DNA of 64,000 bases. Origin: Levilactobacillus humaensis (lineage in GTDB: Bacteria > Bacillota > Bacilli > Lactobacillales > Lactobacillaceae). The stretch lies in the NCBI RefSeq assembly GCF_024345185.1, contig NZ_BROB01000018.1:1-64000 (forward strand), read 5' to 3'. Positions 7,193 through 15,648 of this stretch are shown in pieces (position 1 is the stretch's first letter; each line of letters starts with the position of its first letter). The position numbers and the translations under genes are program-made. A model generated the notes under the pieces. It was not told where the DNA came from, searched no databases, and saw only the letters and a list, made by a program, of their open reading frames with translations.

Positions 7193-7698
7193 AAGACAAA
7201 TCAGCAGGTCGTCAGCAACTTTACACGGATGACTACTTTGAGAAGGGCCATTGGGGCTTGAAAATTTGGCAGACGGTGGTTGGTCTCTTCGGCTGGATCT
7301 GTGTGGCAGTCCCCATCACGTTGACGGTGCTGTCTTTTTGGGCCTCCTACGATCCTCGGGTCATTCACTTGTGGTCGTACAACGAGGGTATCTTTGAAAT
7401 TAAGTTTATTGGCATTTTGTTACTATTTGCCTTTGTGACGGTCTCACTGTTCGCGGTGGGGATGACCATCATTCAAAACCGAAAGCGCGATCGGGTCGTT
7501 GAACAGTGGCCCACCTTTAATCCCATCGACCAACGTAAACGGGAAGACACTCTGGGTGATTTTATGACCCAGCGGTTCGGTGATCAGGAGTTCCGGGAGA
7601 ATGTCCGGGATTATCAAGTAAAGCCGGAACAGAACTTGGATACCGATCAGATTCACCAGTTGTATCAGCAACGTAATCTCAATGATTTGGACAAATAG
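7189..7698 (+). CDS. two-TM membrane protein of the polysaccharide module
   Basis: 169 residues; not assigned to a named family. Two hydrophobic segments (about 28-52 and 63-87) and a charged cytoplasmic tail of about 80 residues rich in Asp, Gln and Arg. It overlaps the EAL gene by 4 bp and ends 11 bp before the GT2 gene, so the three are translationally linked. Size and topology recall PgaD, the small partner of the poly-N-acetylglucosamine synthase PgaC that takes part in c-di-GMP binding; that is an analogy from topology and context, not sequence identity. Confidence 0.7.
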   Translation: MKDKSAGRQQLYTDDYFEKGHWGLKIWQTVVGLFGWICVAVPITLTVLSFWASYDPRVIHLWSYNEGIFEIKFIGILLLFAFVTVSLFAVGMTIIQNRKRDRVVEQWPTFNPIDQRKREDTLGDFMTQRFGDQEFRENVRDYQVKPEQNLDTDQIHQLYQQRNLNDLDK

Positions 7699-7709
7699 GA
7701 GCGACGGGC

Positions 7710-8927
7710 ATGTTTGATTTCTTTATCGACAGTATTCTGAAAGCCACGTTGGGGAAGACCATCCTCAACGTTCTTTTACTGATCCTTTGCCTGTACCCAG
7801 TGGTTGGTTCGTTCTTCTGGTTTGCTGGGGCATTGTCCTATCGCTTCCTGAAGACCAACAAACGTGACGATGATTGGGAAGTCATCCCAGTTGATAAGCA
7901 ACCGCTGATTACCATCATGATTCCGGCCCACAATGAGGAAGTCATGATTGAAGAAACCATTACGTACCTATTTGACCAGTTAAACTACACGAATTTTGAA
8001 GTGCTCGTCATGAACGATGGGTCGACGGACAAGACGGCGGCAATTATTCACCGTCTGCAGGAGACCTATCCGCGGTTACGAACTGTGGAGATCCTGAAGA
8101 ACAAGGGGAAGGCCCATGCCTTTAACATTGGGATGTATTTTGCCAAGGGCGAATATATTCTCAGTAACGATGCCGATACCATCCCCGAACCCGATGCGCT
8201 CATGAAATACATGAATTTCTTTCGGCGGGAGCGCGACATGAATACCTCGGCTGTTACGGCCAACATGGATGTTCAGAATCGAACGACGCTGTTGGGAAAG
8301 TCACAAACGGTGGAATTTACCAGTATTGTCGGTGTGATTAAACGAAGTCAGACGGCCGTTAACGACTCGATGTACGCTTATAGTGGCGCGAATACCATGT
8401 ATAAGAAAGACTTTCTGATCGACGTCGGAGGATTTCGTCAGAACCGAGCGACGGAAGATATTAGTATCGCCTGGGACCACCAGATGATTGGGGCGGTCCC
8501 ACGATTTGCCCCCAACATTATCTTCCACATGAACGTGCCAGAAACCATCAAGGATCTCTACCATCAGCGTAAGCGCTGGGCACAGGGAGGGACAGAAGTC
8601 TGGCTAACGAACATCTGGAAGTTTTTACGCCATCCGGTTGAACACCGTTATCAGTGGTCGATGTTTTTGGATTCGACGTTGTCGATTATCTGGTCTTTCT
8701 TCTTTACGATTACGTCGGCAGGTTTTATTGGCATGATGCTGTATTTTCTCTTCACGGGGAACTACGAGCGAGTGATGCATGGGATCCTGATTTCCTTTAT
8801 CTTTGTGACCTTTGAAATGTTCGCGGGTTTCATGCAACTCCTAGCGGCCTTGCTGTTGGACCATCACGGAGCTAAAATGAAATACCTCTTCTCTACTGGA
8901 TGGTTAATCCCATCACGGTGGTCATGA
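7710..8927 (+). CDS. processive GT2 glycosyltransferase, C-terminus truncated by a frameshift
   Basis: Family 2 synthase of the cellulose/hyaluronan/poly-GlcNAc type. N-terminal TM region (about 15-40); UDP-sugar site with MNDGSTD; metal site SNDADT; catalytic TEDIS; product-binding QRKRW; then C-terminal TM helices (about 320-395). As read, the frame stops at 8927 after 405 residues, with a nonsense tail after F394. Removing two bases (TC at 8892-8893) restores a 432-residue protein ending at 9010. The last TM/cytoplasmic segment is therefore lost unless this is an assembly error. It would extrude a membrane-translocated homopolymer, partnered by the EAL and two-TM proteins. The polymer cannot be told from sequence. 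Confidence 0.85.
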   Translation: MFDFFIDSILKATLGKTILNVLLLILCLYPVVGSFFWFAGALSYRFLKTNKRDDDWEVIPVDKQPLITIMIPAHNEEVMIEETITYLFDQLNYTNFEVLVMNDGSTDKTAAIIHRLQETYPRLRTVEILKNKGKAHAFNIGMYFAKGEYILSNDADTIPEPDALMKYMNFFRRERDMNTSAVTANMDVQNRTTLLGKSQTVEFTSIVGVIKRSQTAVNDSMYAYSGANTMYKKDFLIDVGGFRQNRATEDISIAWDHQMIGAVPRFAPNIIFHMNVPETIKDLYHQRKRWAQGGTEVWLTNIWKFLRHPVEHRYQWSMFLDSTLSIIWSFFFTITSAGFIGMMLYFLFTGNYERVMHGILISFIFVTFEMFAGFMQLLAALLLDHHGAKMKYLFSTGWLIPSRWS

Positions 8928-9010
8928 CCTTTGTTCCCGCCCTCAAGACAATTCTGGGTTTTGGATCCGGAACCTGGGTTAGCCCTAAACGGCAATCAAT
9001 GAAAAAATAA
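8894..9010 (+). pseudogene. out-of-frame 3' end of the GT2 synthase
   Basis: In the +2 frame this stretch reads YWMVNPITVVMTFVPALK and on to MKK-stop (38 residues), clearly the natural end of the synthase: a membrane helix followed by a basic tail. No slippery heptamer that would suggest programmed frameshifting is present; the CTCTTCTCT tract suggests dinucleotide slippage. Confidence 0.8.
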
Positions 9011-9011
9011 A

Positions 9012-9073
9012 GGCGGGCACCAACAGGCGGTTATCAGGATTAAGCGGAACCAGCTGCCTGTTGGTGCACGTTT
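9012..9073. repeat. dyad repeat element, copy 1
   Basis: Perfect 12-bp arms gcaccaacaggc (9017-9028) and gcctgttggtgc (9056-9067) enclose a core that recurs at 63663-63693 (29 of 31 bases identical), followed in both copies by ACGTTTC. It sits directly after the synthase stop. Confidence 0.75.
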
Positions 9074-9095
9074 CAACCCTATAATTTTGGCAACA

Positions 9096-9133
9096 CGAAA
9101 GGGCCTGGGAGTTTTCCCAGGCCCTTGTTTTAA
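9096..9133. terminator. bidirectional terminator
   Basis: Hairpin aagggcctggga/tcccaggccctt with T and A runs on either side, between the convergent synthase and methyltransferase genes. Confidence 0.85.
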
Positions 9134-9146
9134 GTTGTCACTATTT

Positions 9147-9713
9147 TTAGCGACGTTCAATTGCTAGTAAAAATGGGGGATGATGAATCTGATTAATAAA
9201 GCCGTATTGCAGAACCTGATAGGTCTTCTGCGGTAGGTTCTGGCAGAAGTCAACCACGGCGTGACGTTCGTCCATGCCTCCGGGATGACCGGAGTAAACC
9301 ACGAGGATAATTCGACCCCCGCGGCGGAGGTGTTGTAACAATGCTTTAACCGCCGTCAAGGTTGTTGTCGCCTGCGTCACGACGGACTTGTCACCGCCAG
9401 GCAGGTAGCCAAGATTGAAGACAGCTCCGGCAATCTGGGTGGGGTCATCAAGGTAGTCGCCCACGTGTTCATGGCCGGTCGCATGCAGGTCAACCTGTGC
9501 ACCGAGGCCGGTCAGGGTGAGTTGCGTCTGAGTAGCGCTCAGCGCGGCATCTTGGACGTCAAAACCAATGACGTGGCCGGTAGGACCGACCTGGTTGGCC
9601 AGAAACAAGGTATCGTGGCCATTGCCGACGGTGGCATCGACCACGGTATCTCCGGGGCCGACACACTCACCCAGCAGGGTATGACTATAGGCTAAGGCAT
9701 TTGGTAGGTTCAT
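9147..9713 (-). CDS. mnmM: tRNA (mnm5s2U34)-methyltransferase, MnmM/YtqB family
   Basis: 188 residues, class I SAM-dependent methyltransferase. SAM motif I is DATVGNGHDT; motif IV region is VFNLGYLPGGDK, a signature of the YtqB group; the C-terminus ends in HHPPFLLAIER. YtqB of Bacillus has been shown to perform the last methylation of the mnm5s2U wobble base and was renamed MnmM; assignment here is by motif. Its start overlaps the stop of the PAP2 gene by 4 bp (ATGA), so the two are co-translated. A terminator follows. Confidence 0.85.
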   Translation of the reverse strand: MNLPNALAYSHTLLGECVGPGDTVVDATVGNGHDTLFLANQVGPTGHVIGFDVQDAALSATQTQLTLTGLGAQVDLHATGHEHVGDYLDDPTQIAGAVFNLGYLPGGDKSVVTQATTTLTAVKALLQHLRRGGRIILVVYSGHPGGMDERHAVVDFCQNLPQKTYQVLQYGFINQIHHPPFLLAIERR

Positions 9714-10351
9714 GATGAAGGGGCTTCCTTTCTAAAGAGCAACCACTGTGTAACGGTCAGGAGGACGAAGCCAAGTGACCAACCGGCTGCCACATCACTG
9801 GGGTAGTGCACCCCGACGTAGATGCGTGACAGGCCAATAATGACAATCCAACAGCTGAAGATAATCGTCAGGCTCAACGCCCAGCGACGATGTTCGTGGG
9901 ATTGCCAGGCGATCATGACGATTAATGATCCCCAGAGCAGCATGGCCGTAATGGAATGGCCACTGGGAAAGCTGTAGGAGCTGGCCGAAACCAGTCGATC
10001 GATGGTTGGTCGTGGCCGCTGGACCAGGTGTTTAATGAGACTGTTACCGATCCCTGCCCAGATCAGGACATTCCAGCCCAGAAAGAGCGCTCCCTTGGCA
10101 TGTCGGGTAATCACGAGGACTAACACCAAGATCAGAGTGATCGCGGTCACAGGTTGGGGATCACCGGAGTGGGTGATGGTGACGATGGCCTGCGTAAGCG
10201 TTGGTGGCAGGGGATGACGAATCCAGCCGATGATGAGGCGATCGAAGCCCTTCACCCAGGTTTGCTGGAGACTCACGCCTAATAACAGGATACAAAATAT
10301 AATGGCGGCTCCTAAAGTGGCCCACCAACGGGTCTTAGATATTGGTGCCAT
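9710..10351 (-). CDS. PAP2-family membrane phosphatase
   Basis: 213 residues, about six transmembrane helices. The three phosphatase motifs are present: KHLVQRPRP, SFPSGHS and SRIYVGVHYPSD. Members dephosphorylate undecaprenyl pyrophosphate, phosphatidylglycerol phosphate or phosphatidic acid on the outer face of the membrane; which one applies is unclear. ATG preceded by GGAGG, with an extended -10 (TGCTATACT, minus strand, about 10386-10394) upstream. Co-transcribed with mnmM. Confidence 0.88.
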   Translation of the reverse strand: MAPISKTRWWATLGAAIIFCILLLGVSLQQTWVKGFDRLIIGWIRHPLPPTLTQAIVTITHSGDPQPVTAITLILVLVLVITRHAKGALFLGWNVLIWAGIGNSLIKHLVQRPRPTIDRLVSASSYSFPSGHSITAMLLWGSLIVMIAWQSHEHRRWALSLTIIFSCWIVIIGLSRIYVGVHYPSDVAAGWSLGFVLLTVTQWLLFRKEAPSS

Positions 10352-10489
10352 AACGACGCCTCCTCAAGGTTTCTTTATAAATTTTAGTATAGCACAGCTG
10401 GCCCTTCTGATCGGTCAACCTCAAGCGTATTGGGGTTGCTTTTCCGGGGGTGGTTTGCTAAGATTAAACCAATTTGATTAATCTAAGAC

Positions 10490-10720
10490 TGTGACGAGAA
10501 GTAGTAGATGGTTTGGGTATGTAGAAAGCGGATGGTTGCTGAAAATCCGTTACCTGAACAACCGAACTTATCTCCGAGTCCTTTCTGCCGCAAGGTGGGC
10601 GTTTGGCGACGTTATCAGCCGGAATGAGCCTCGAAACAGTTTCGAGGAAATGTAGGTGGTACCGCGCTAAAACGCCCTGCAGTAGCCCATTTTGGGCTAC
10701 TGGGGGCTTTTTTTGTGGGA
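10490..10720 (+). promoter_or_regulatory. T-box leader of leuS with antiterminator/terminator
   Basis: The T-box sequence AGGTGGTACCGCG is at 10654-10666. A terminator hairpin (cagtagccca/tgggctactg, then GGGGGC and seven T) follows at 10678-10717. The leader starts near 10490 with gagaagtagtag. The Leu specifier is not certain; CTC at 10572-10574 is a candidate. Uncharged tRNA-Leu is expected to allow read-through into leuS. Confidence 0.92.
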
Positions 10721-10752
10721 GAATGACGATTTAGAGAAAGGGAGCGACAATT

Positions 10753-13182
10753 TTGGCTTACAAACACCAAATTATTGAACGTAAGTGGCAACACTTCTGG
10801 CGGGTCAACGAAACTTTCAAGACGTCAGACAATCAGAACAAACCGAAGTACTATGTGATGGATATGTTCCCATATCCTTCAGGACAGGGACTTCACGTGG
10901 GGCATCCCGAGGGATACACCGCAACTGACATCATGGCACGTCTGAAGCGGATGCAAGGCTTTAACGTCCTTCACCCAATGGGGTGGGACGCCTTCGGTTT
11001 ACCAGCCGAACAATATGCTTTGAAGACGGGACACAATCCTAAGGACTTCACCGCGCACAACATTAAGAATTTCAAACGTCAAATTCGCTCACTGGGCTTC
11101 TCTTACGACTGGAGTCGTGAGATTAACACGACCGACGAATCTTACTACAAGTGGACACAATGGATCTTCGAACAGCTCTACAAGAAGGGCTTGGCCTATG
11201 AAGATAAGATCATGGTCAACTGGGCGCCCGACTTCATGGGTGGGACCGTTGTGGCCAATGAAGAAGTCGTTGATGGCAAGACGGAACGGGGCGGTTATCC
11301 TGTTTACCGCGTGCCAATGCGTCAATGGGTTCTGCGGATCACGGCCTATGCTGACCGCTTGATTGACGATCTGGATGACCTGGATTGGCCCGACAGCATT
11401 AAGGAAATGCAACGTAACTGGATCGGCCGTTCTGAAGGTGCCAGCGTCTTTTTCCCAGTCGCTGGGCAAGAAGACACTAAGGTTGAGGTCTACACGACCC
11501 GTCCTGACACGTTATTTGGTGCGACCTACATGGTCTTAGCTCCAGAGCATGCCTTGGTTGACCAGATTACGACGCCGGAACAAGCCGACGCTGTGAAGGC
11601 CTACAAGGCGGCCATTGAAAGCAAGTCTGACCTCGAACGGACGGACTTGAACAAGGACAAGACCGGGGTCTTCACCGGTGCCTATGGCATTAATCCTCTG
11701 AGTGGCAAGAAATTACCAATCTGGATCGGGGATTACGTGCTGGCATCTTACGGGACTGGGGCCATCATGGCCGTACCAGCCCACGATGAACGGGACAACG
11801 ATTTCGCGAAGAAATTTAAGTTGCCAATCGTTCAGGTCATCGCCGGTGACGACGATACCGATGTCCAAGAAGCCGCTTATACCGGGGATGGGAAACATAT
11901 CAACTCCGATTTCATGGACGGCATGGACAAGGCTACTGCGATCAAGGCCGCCATTGACTGGCTCGAAGAACACGACGCCGGGCATAAGCAGGTTAACTTC
12001 CGTCTACGTGACTGGATCTTCTCCCGTCAACGCTACTGGGGTGAACCAATTCCCGTTATTCACTGGGAAGACGGCGAAACCACATTAGTTCCTGAAGACG
12101 AATTGCCTTTAAAGCTGCCAGCAGCTAAGCAACTCGAACCTTCTGGTACCGGGGAAAGCCCATTGGCCAACCTGGATGACTGGGTCAACGTGGTGGATAA
12201 GAATGGTCGTAAGGGGAAACGTGAAACGAACACCATGCCGCAATGGGCTGGGAGTTCCTGGTACTTCTTACGCTACATCGATCCCCACAATGACAAGATG
12301 ATTGCCGATCCCGAGAAGTTGAAGTACTGGATGCCAGTGGACCTCTATATCGGGGGATCCGAACATGCCGTACTCCATCTGTTGTACGCTCGGTTCTGGC
12401 ACAAGTTCCTCTACGACTTAGGCGTCGTGCCTACCAAGGAACCTTTCCAGAAGTTAGTTAACCAAGGGATGATCCTGGGGACTAACCATGAAAAGATGTC
12501 CAAGTCTAAGGGTAACGTCATCAATCCCGATGAAATTGTCGAAGAACACGGGGCAGACACCCTGCGGCTTTACGAAATGTTCATGGGGCCTTTGGAAGCA
12601 GCTAAGCCTTGGAGTACGGAAGGGATCAACGGTTCTCGTCGTTGGCTCGACCGGGTCTGGCGTTTATTGATTGACGATAACAACCATCTGCGTGATCGCG
12701 TCACGATGATTAACGATGGCTCGTTGGACAAGATCTATAACCAGACCGTTAAGACGGTGACGGAAGACCTGGAAGGCTTACGTTTCAACGTGGCTATTTC
12801 ACAATTGATGGTCTTCGTTAATGAAGCCTACAAGGCCGACAGCCTCCCTCTGATCTACATGGAAGGCTTCGTTAAGATGATTTCTCCAATCGTGCCACAT
12901 ATTGCCGAGGAGTTATGGTCCCTCATGGGTCATGACGACACCATCACCTACGCCAAGTGGCCAACGTACGATGCCAAGCAATTGGTAGAAGACGTGGTCG
13001 AAATGGTTGTTCAGGTTAATGGGAAGGTCCGCGCCCACTTGAAGGTGGCTAAAGACGCCGACAAGCAAGGCATCGAAGACGCAGCTCTGGCCGACGAGAC
13101 AGTCAAGCTCCACACGGATGGCAAGACGATCCGTAAGGTGATTGTCATTCCTGGCAAGCTGATTAACATTGTTGCTAACTAA
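10753..13182 (+). CDS. leuS: leucyl-tRNA synthetase
   Basis: 809 residues, the usual length of a bacterial class I LeuRS. The HIGH box is in [13 protein letters not shown] (about 37-52); a CP1 editing domain lies about 220-410; the KMSKS loop is MSKSKGN (about 582). The C-terminal anticodon-binding region follows. It attaches Leu to tRNA-Leu and hydrolyses misacylated products. Start is TTG (LAYKHQ) with GGGAG about 9 nt upstream. Controlled by the T-box leader immediately before it. Confidence 0.98.
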   Translation: MAYKHQIIERKWQHFWRVNETFKTSDNQNKPKYYVMDMFPYPSGQGLHVGHPEGYTATDIMARLKRMQGFNVLHPMGWDAFGLPAEQYALKTGHNPKDFTAHNIKNFKRQIRSLGFSYDWSREINTTDESYYKWTQWIFEQLYKKGLAYEDKIMVNWAPDFMGGTVVANEEVVDGKTERGGYPVYRVPMRQWVLRITAYADRLIDDLDDLDWPDSIKEMQRNWIGRSEGASVFFPVAGQEDTKVEVYTTRPDTLFGATYMVLAPEHALVDQITTPEQADAVKAYKAAIESKSDLERTDLNKDKTGVFTGAYGINPLSGKKLPIWIGDYVLASYGTGAIMAVPAHDERDNDFAKKFKLPIVQVIAGDDDTDVQEAAYTGDGKHINSDFMDGMDKATAIKAAIDWLEEHDAGHKQVNFRLRDWIFSRQRYWGEPIPVIHWEDGETTLVPEDELPLKLPAAKQLEPSGTGESPLANLDDWVNVVDKNGRKGKRETNTMPQWAGSSWYFLRYIDPHNDKMIADPEKLKYWMPVDLYIGGSEHAVLHLLYARFWHKFLYDLGVVPTKEPFQKLVNQGMILGTNHEKMSKSKGNVINPDEIVEEHGADTLRLYEMFMGPLEAAKPWSTEGINGSRRWLDRVWRLLIDDNNHLRDRVTMINDGSLDKIYNQTVKTVTEDLEGLRFNVAISQLMVFVNEAYKADSLPLIYMEGFVKMISPIVPHIAEELWSLMGHDDTITYAKWPTYDAKQLVEDVVEMVVQVNGKVRAHLKVAKDADKQGIEDAALADETVKLHTDGKTIRKVIVIPGKLINIVAN

Positions 13183-13196
13183 ATCTGATGCAGTTA

Positions 13197-13231
13197 AAGC
13201 CCTTGAAGCCAACACTTCAGGGGCTTTTTTG
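13197..13231 (+). terminator. leuS terminator
   Basis: Hairpin aagcccttgaag/cttcaggggctt followed by TTTTTT. Confidence 0.88.
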
Positions 13232-13291
13232 ACCGCGTATGTTACTCGCCTTATCAACCAATCTTTCACTGGTTCGGGTGTCTGCTAGATA

Positions 13292-13300
13292 TGGTATACT
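13292..13300 (+). promoter_or_regulatory. extended -10 for the permease gene
   Basis: TGGTATACT, an extended -10, with TTCGGG 16 bp upstream as a weak -35. Confidence 0.5.
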
Positions 13301-13324
13301 CGGCAAAAATGAGGAGGGGAGACC

Positions 13325-14086
13325 ATGCTGAAACGATTATGGGGATTGGTTAGGTTGGAATGGCAGGTCACGTGGGCGAAGAAAATGATTTTCGTTTACA
13401 CACTTGGTGTACCGTTGGCTTACTTACTAGTTGCCACCTTCAATCAGTATGGCCATCCCCTGGAAAGATACAGTCTGACCAACCAACTCTTTGGCTACTG
13501 GGCCTATATGATCTTGGTCGGTGTCATCAGTGGCTTTCAGTTTAGCCTGATGGGTATCTGGGCTGCAGGTGCTGTGAATGTGGAGGCGCTCACGCGGCAG
13601 GAGACTTATCGCGTGCTCCTGAGCAATCTGGTCCTACAGACGGCAATTATTCAGATAGAAATTCTACTCTTCGACGGGGTACTCGCAATCTTGATGCCGA
13701 TCTCGGCTAGCCTACAACACATGATGGTGGTGGCATGGGGACTGAATTTTCTGCTGATTCCAATTATTGCTGGTTTTACGACGGTTTTCCTGCTCCTGCC
13801 AGTGAGAGGGGCCGTGACGAGTCTGATTGCCACAGCTTACATTGGCGTGGGATTGCTGGGGGTCAACGCTGAGTTATTCGGGCAGTCGGCGCTCGCCACA
13901 ATCGTCATGACTATTGTTGATCCGTGTGCCTATGTGGTGCGTTTCTACCTTTCCTGGCTAAATATTGGCGATCAACGTAGTTCACTCAATGGCCTGTTGC
14001 TAGCGATCGTAGCCCTGGGCTATCTGGCGGTGAGTGTTTTTGTCAGTCGGCATCTGCCGCGAGATTCTCAGGCAAAAATTGGTTAA
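13325..14086 (+). CDS. orphan ABC-2-type permease-like membrane protein
   Basis: 253 residues with about six transmembrane helices and the layout of ABC-2 type exporter permeases: a short cytoplasmic N-terminus, first helix about 23-40, paired helices at about 60-85 and 100-180, and a final helix at about 225-245. No ATP-binding subunit is adjacent, so it either pairs with a distant ATPase or is a different membrane protein. ATG at 13325 with GAGGAGGGG upstream. Monocistronic, closed by a terminator. Confidence 0.6.
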   Translation: MLKRLWGLVRLEWQVTWAKKMIFVYTLGVPLAYLLVATFNQYGHPLERYSLTNQLFGYWAYMILVGVISGFQFSLMGIWAAGAVNVEALTRQETYRVLLSNLVLQTAIIQIEILLFDGVLAILMPISASLQHMMVVAWGLNFLLIPIIAGFTTVFLLLPVRGAVTSLIATAYIGVGLLGVNAELFGQSALATIVMTIVDPCAYVVRFYLSWLNIGDQRSSLNGLLLAIVALGYLAVSVFVSRHLPRDSQAKIG

Positions 14087-14119
14087 CAAAAGACCGAATC
14101 GACTGATTCGGTCTTTTGT
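14086..14119. terminator. bidirectional terminator
   Basis: Perfect 15-bp arms acaaaagaccgaatc/gattcggtcttttgt with a 4-nt loop, between convergent genes. Confidence 0.85.
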
Positions 14120-14145
14120 ATCGGGCTTAAGTTGATAGGTATTGC

Positions 14146-14910
14146 TTAACGTCGACGATGGCGGACGAAGGTGAAAAAGTGCAGGATGCTGGCCAGTAAA
14201 ACGTAGAAGATGATGACAAAGGTCGCATAGGTCAACCAAAATTTGCCGGCGGCGAAAACGCCAAACCACCAGGCTTGCAAGCCCATGGTAACCAAGGCCA
14301 TGAGGGCAATCATAAAGAAGAGCTGTATGTAACGTTTCAAGGTATTATCATCCTTTCGTGGTCGGTCGGCGATCTTGGCTCCGAGACGACGGCACTCAGC
14401 TAGCTTACTTTCTCGGGGACCATGGGTACCCCAGGTTCCGGTACCGACAAATTCACCGACCTTAATGATTCCGGCTCCAGACATGACGCGATCAATGGTC
14501 ACGAAGGTCTGATCCGTAATGCCCGTAAAGAAGTTCTCCGTTGAGCTAATAAAACAGGTGGTCATGCTGAGGTAGTGCTTGTCCTTGTACTTCCCAGGTA
14601 GGGTGTCACCGGCAGAAGTCATCCGAACCAGCCGAAACCGCATGCAGTCAAAGAACTGTTTCATGACGCCAGGAAGGCCACCCCAATAGGTGGGGGCACA
14701 GATGATCCAGAAGTCACTGGCAGCCATTTTGGCTTCGATTTCGTCTAGGGCCGGACAACGTTTTTCCTTGGTGTCCGGGTAAATGTCATAGTCGCGGAGA
14801 AAGACCGTCTCGACCGTGGCAGTCTCAGGCAGAGCGGAAGTCACCGCTTGAAGGTACTGAGCAGTGATCCCATCTGAGAGATGACTGCCTAATAAGGCTA
14901 AATAACGCAA
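14146..14910 (-). CDS. flavodoxin-fold NAD(P)H:FMN reductase with C-terminal membrane hairpin
   Basis: 254 residues. Residues 1-185 form a flavodoxin-like domain: start MRYLALLGSHLSDG, then WIICAPTYWGGLPGVMKQFF typical of FMN-dependent reductases. Residues about 195-248 contain two transmembrane helices and a basic tail, which ordinary soluble reductases of this family lack. The protein is probably anchored to the inner membrane leaflet and may pass electrons to membrane quinones or a partner; that is inference. Transcribed from a promoter at 15027-15054 through a structured leader of about 110 nt. Confidence 0.7.
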   Translation of the reverse strand: MRYLALLGSHLSDGITAQYLQAVTSALPETATVETVFLRDYDIYPDTKEKRCPALDEIEAKMAASDFWIICAPTYWGGLPGVMKQFFDCMRFRLVRMTSAGDTLPGKYKDKHYLSMTTCFISSTENFFTGITDQTFVTIDRVMSGAGIIKVGEFVGTGTWGTHGPRESKLAECRRLGAKIADRPRKDDNTLKRYIQLFFMIALMALVTMGLQAWWFGVFAAGKFWLTYATFVIIFYVLLASILHFFTFVRHRRR

Positions 14911-14929
14911 ATCAATCGCCTCGCTTAAA

Positions 14930-15026
14930 GATTAAGATTCAATCTGTTTTGGGGGATGATATGTAAGTTGTCAGGCCATCCGATCCCCATGGGACGGTCG
15001 CAGGTGAGCAAACTCTCACCATATTT
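14930..15026 (-). promoter_or_regulatory. structured 5' leader of the flavodoxin-TM gene
   Basis: Immediately after the -10 box the minus strand shows hairpin ggtgag/ctcacc, then ccgtccc-atg-gggatcgg with a small bulge. No known riboswitch class recognised. Regulatory role is speculative. Confidence 0.35.
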
Positions 15027-15054
15027 AGTATACCGCAAGCTAATTTAATTCCAA
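15027..15054 (-). promoter_or_regulatory. promoter for the flavodoxin-TM gene
   Basis: Minus strand: -35 TTGGAA, 16-bp spacer, -10 TATACT. It overlaps the end of the next gene's terminator. Confidence 0.65.
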
Positions 15055-15093
15055 AAAATAACCCCTCACTAGCCTTTAATGGCGGGTGAGGGG
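15053..15093 (-). terminator. terminator of the 107-residue hypothetical gene
   Basis: Minus-strand hairpin cccctcacccgcc/aggctagtgagggg followed by TTATTTTTT. Confidence 0.8.
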
Positions 15094-15099
15094 ACAAGC

Positions 15100-15423
15100 T
15101 TACTGTAAGAGTTCAGTTAAAATTGCGAAGAATCGTTGGCGAACCTGCTCGTCTTCGCCAGCCTTGGAGAATTGATAATCGAGTAAGTGGCGGTCAAATT
15201 CGTGGAAGAAAACGTCAGCCATGGTTTGATAATCACTGTCATTGGTTTGGTCAATCCGCTTGAAACTACGCCATGTGGAGTAGATCAACTGGGCATCGGG
15301 AACCTTTGCCAGTTCTGGAAAATGTTCTCGAATACTCTTGGTCATCCGTACGACTTGCCGTGCTCTTTCCGGGGACATCTGCATCTTTGGGGTCGCGGTT
15401 GCACCAGCTGTTGCCTGCGTCAT
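15100..15423 (-). CDS. hypothetical 107-residue cytoplasmic protein
   Basis: Not recognised. The N-terminal 15 residues are Thr/Ala-rich (MTQATAGATATPKM), then a mostly helical, charged body with several Phe/Tyr positions (HEFDRHLLDYQF). No membrane segment or known motif. The upstream Met at 15471 is rejected because AAGGAGG lies 8 nt before the ATG at 15423. Single-gene unit, divergent from the flippase gene. Confidence 0.65.
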   Translation of the reverse strand: MTQATAGATATPKMQMSPERARQVVRMTKSIREHFPELAKVPDAQLIYSTWRSFKRIDQTNDSDYQTMADVFFHEFDRHLLDYQFSKAGEDEQVRQRFFAILTELLQ

Positions 15424-15568
15424 ATTGCCATTCCTCCTTGAATAATCTTGTTTCTTGACTACCTCCAGCATACCACTGTTCCCGATATTCGGTAAATTAT
15501 CTGCGGTGTGATGGGAACGGTTTCACGAAAAACTTTAAAGAAACCTGATAAATGTGGGGAAAAAGCTA

Positions 15569-15577
15569 TGGTATAAT
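15569..15577 (+). promoter_or_regulatory. extended -10 for the flippase gene
   Basis: TGGTATAAT, an extended -10 with a consensus core; the -35 is weak. Confidence 0.55.
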
Positions 15578-15648
15578 GTTTGTTTGATTAGCTCGACAAT
15601 CGTCGAGTACGGAACTGTTGAATCTACAAATTGAAAGTAGGGTGTCAA

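Noticed and set aside
9012-9073. Insertion sequence or transposase remnant
   Set aside because: No transposase coding sequence or target-site duplication; the element is about 60 bp with a perfect dyad.
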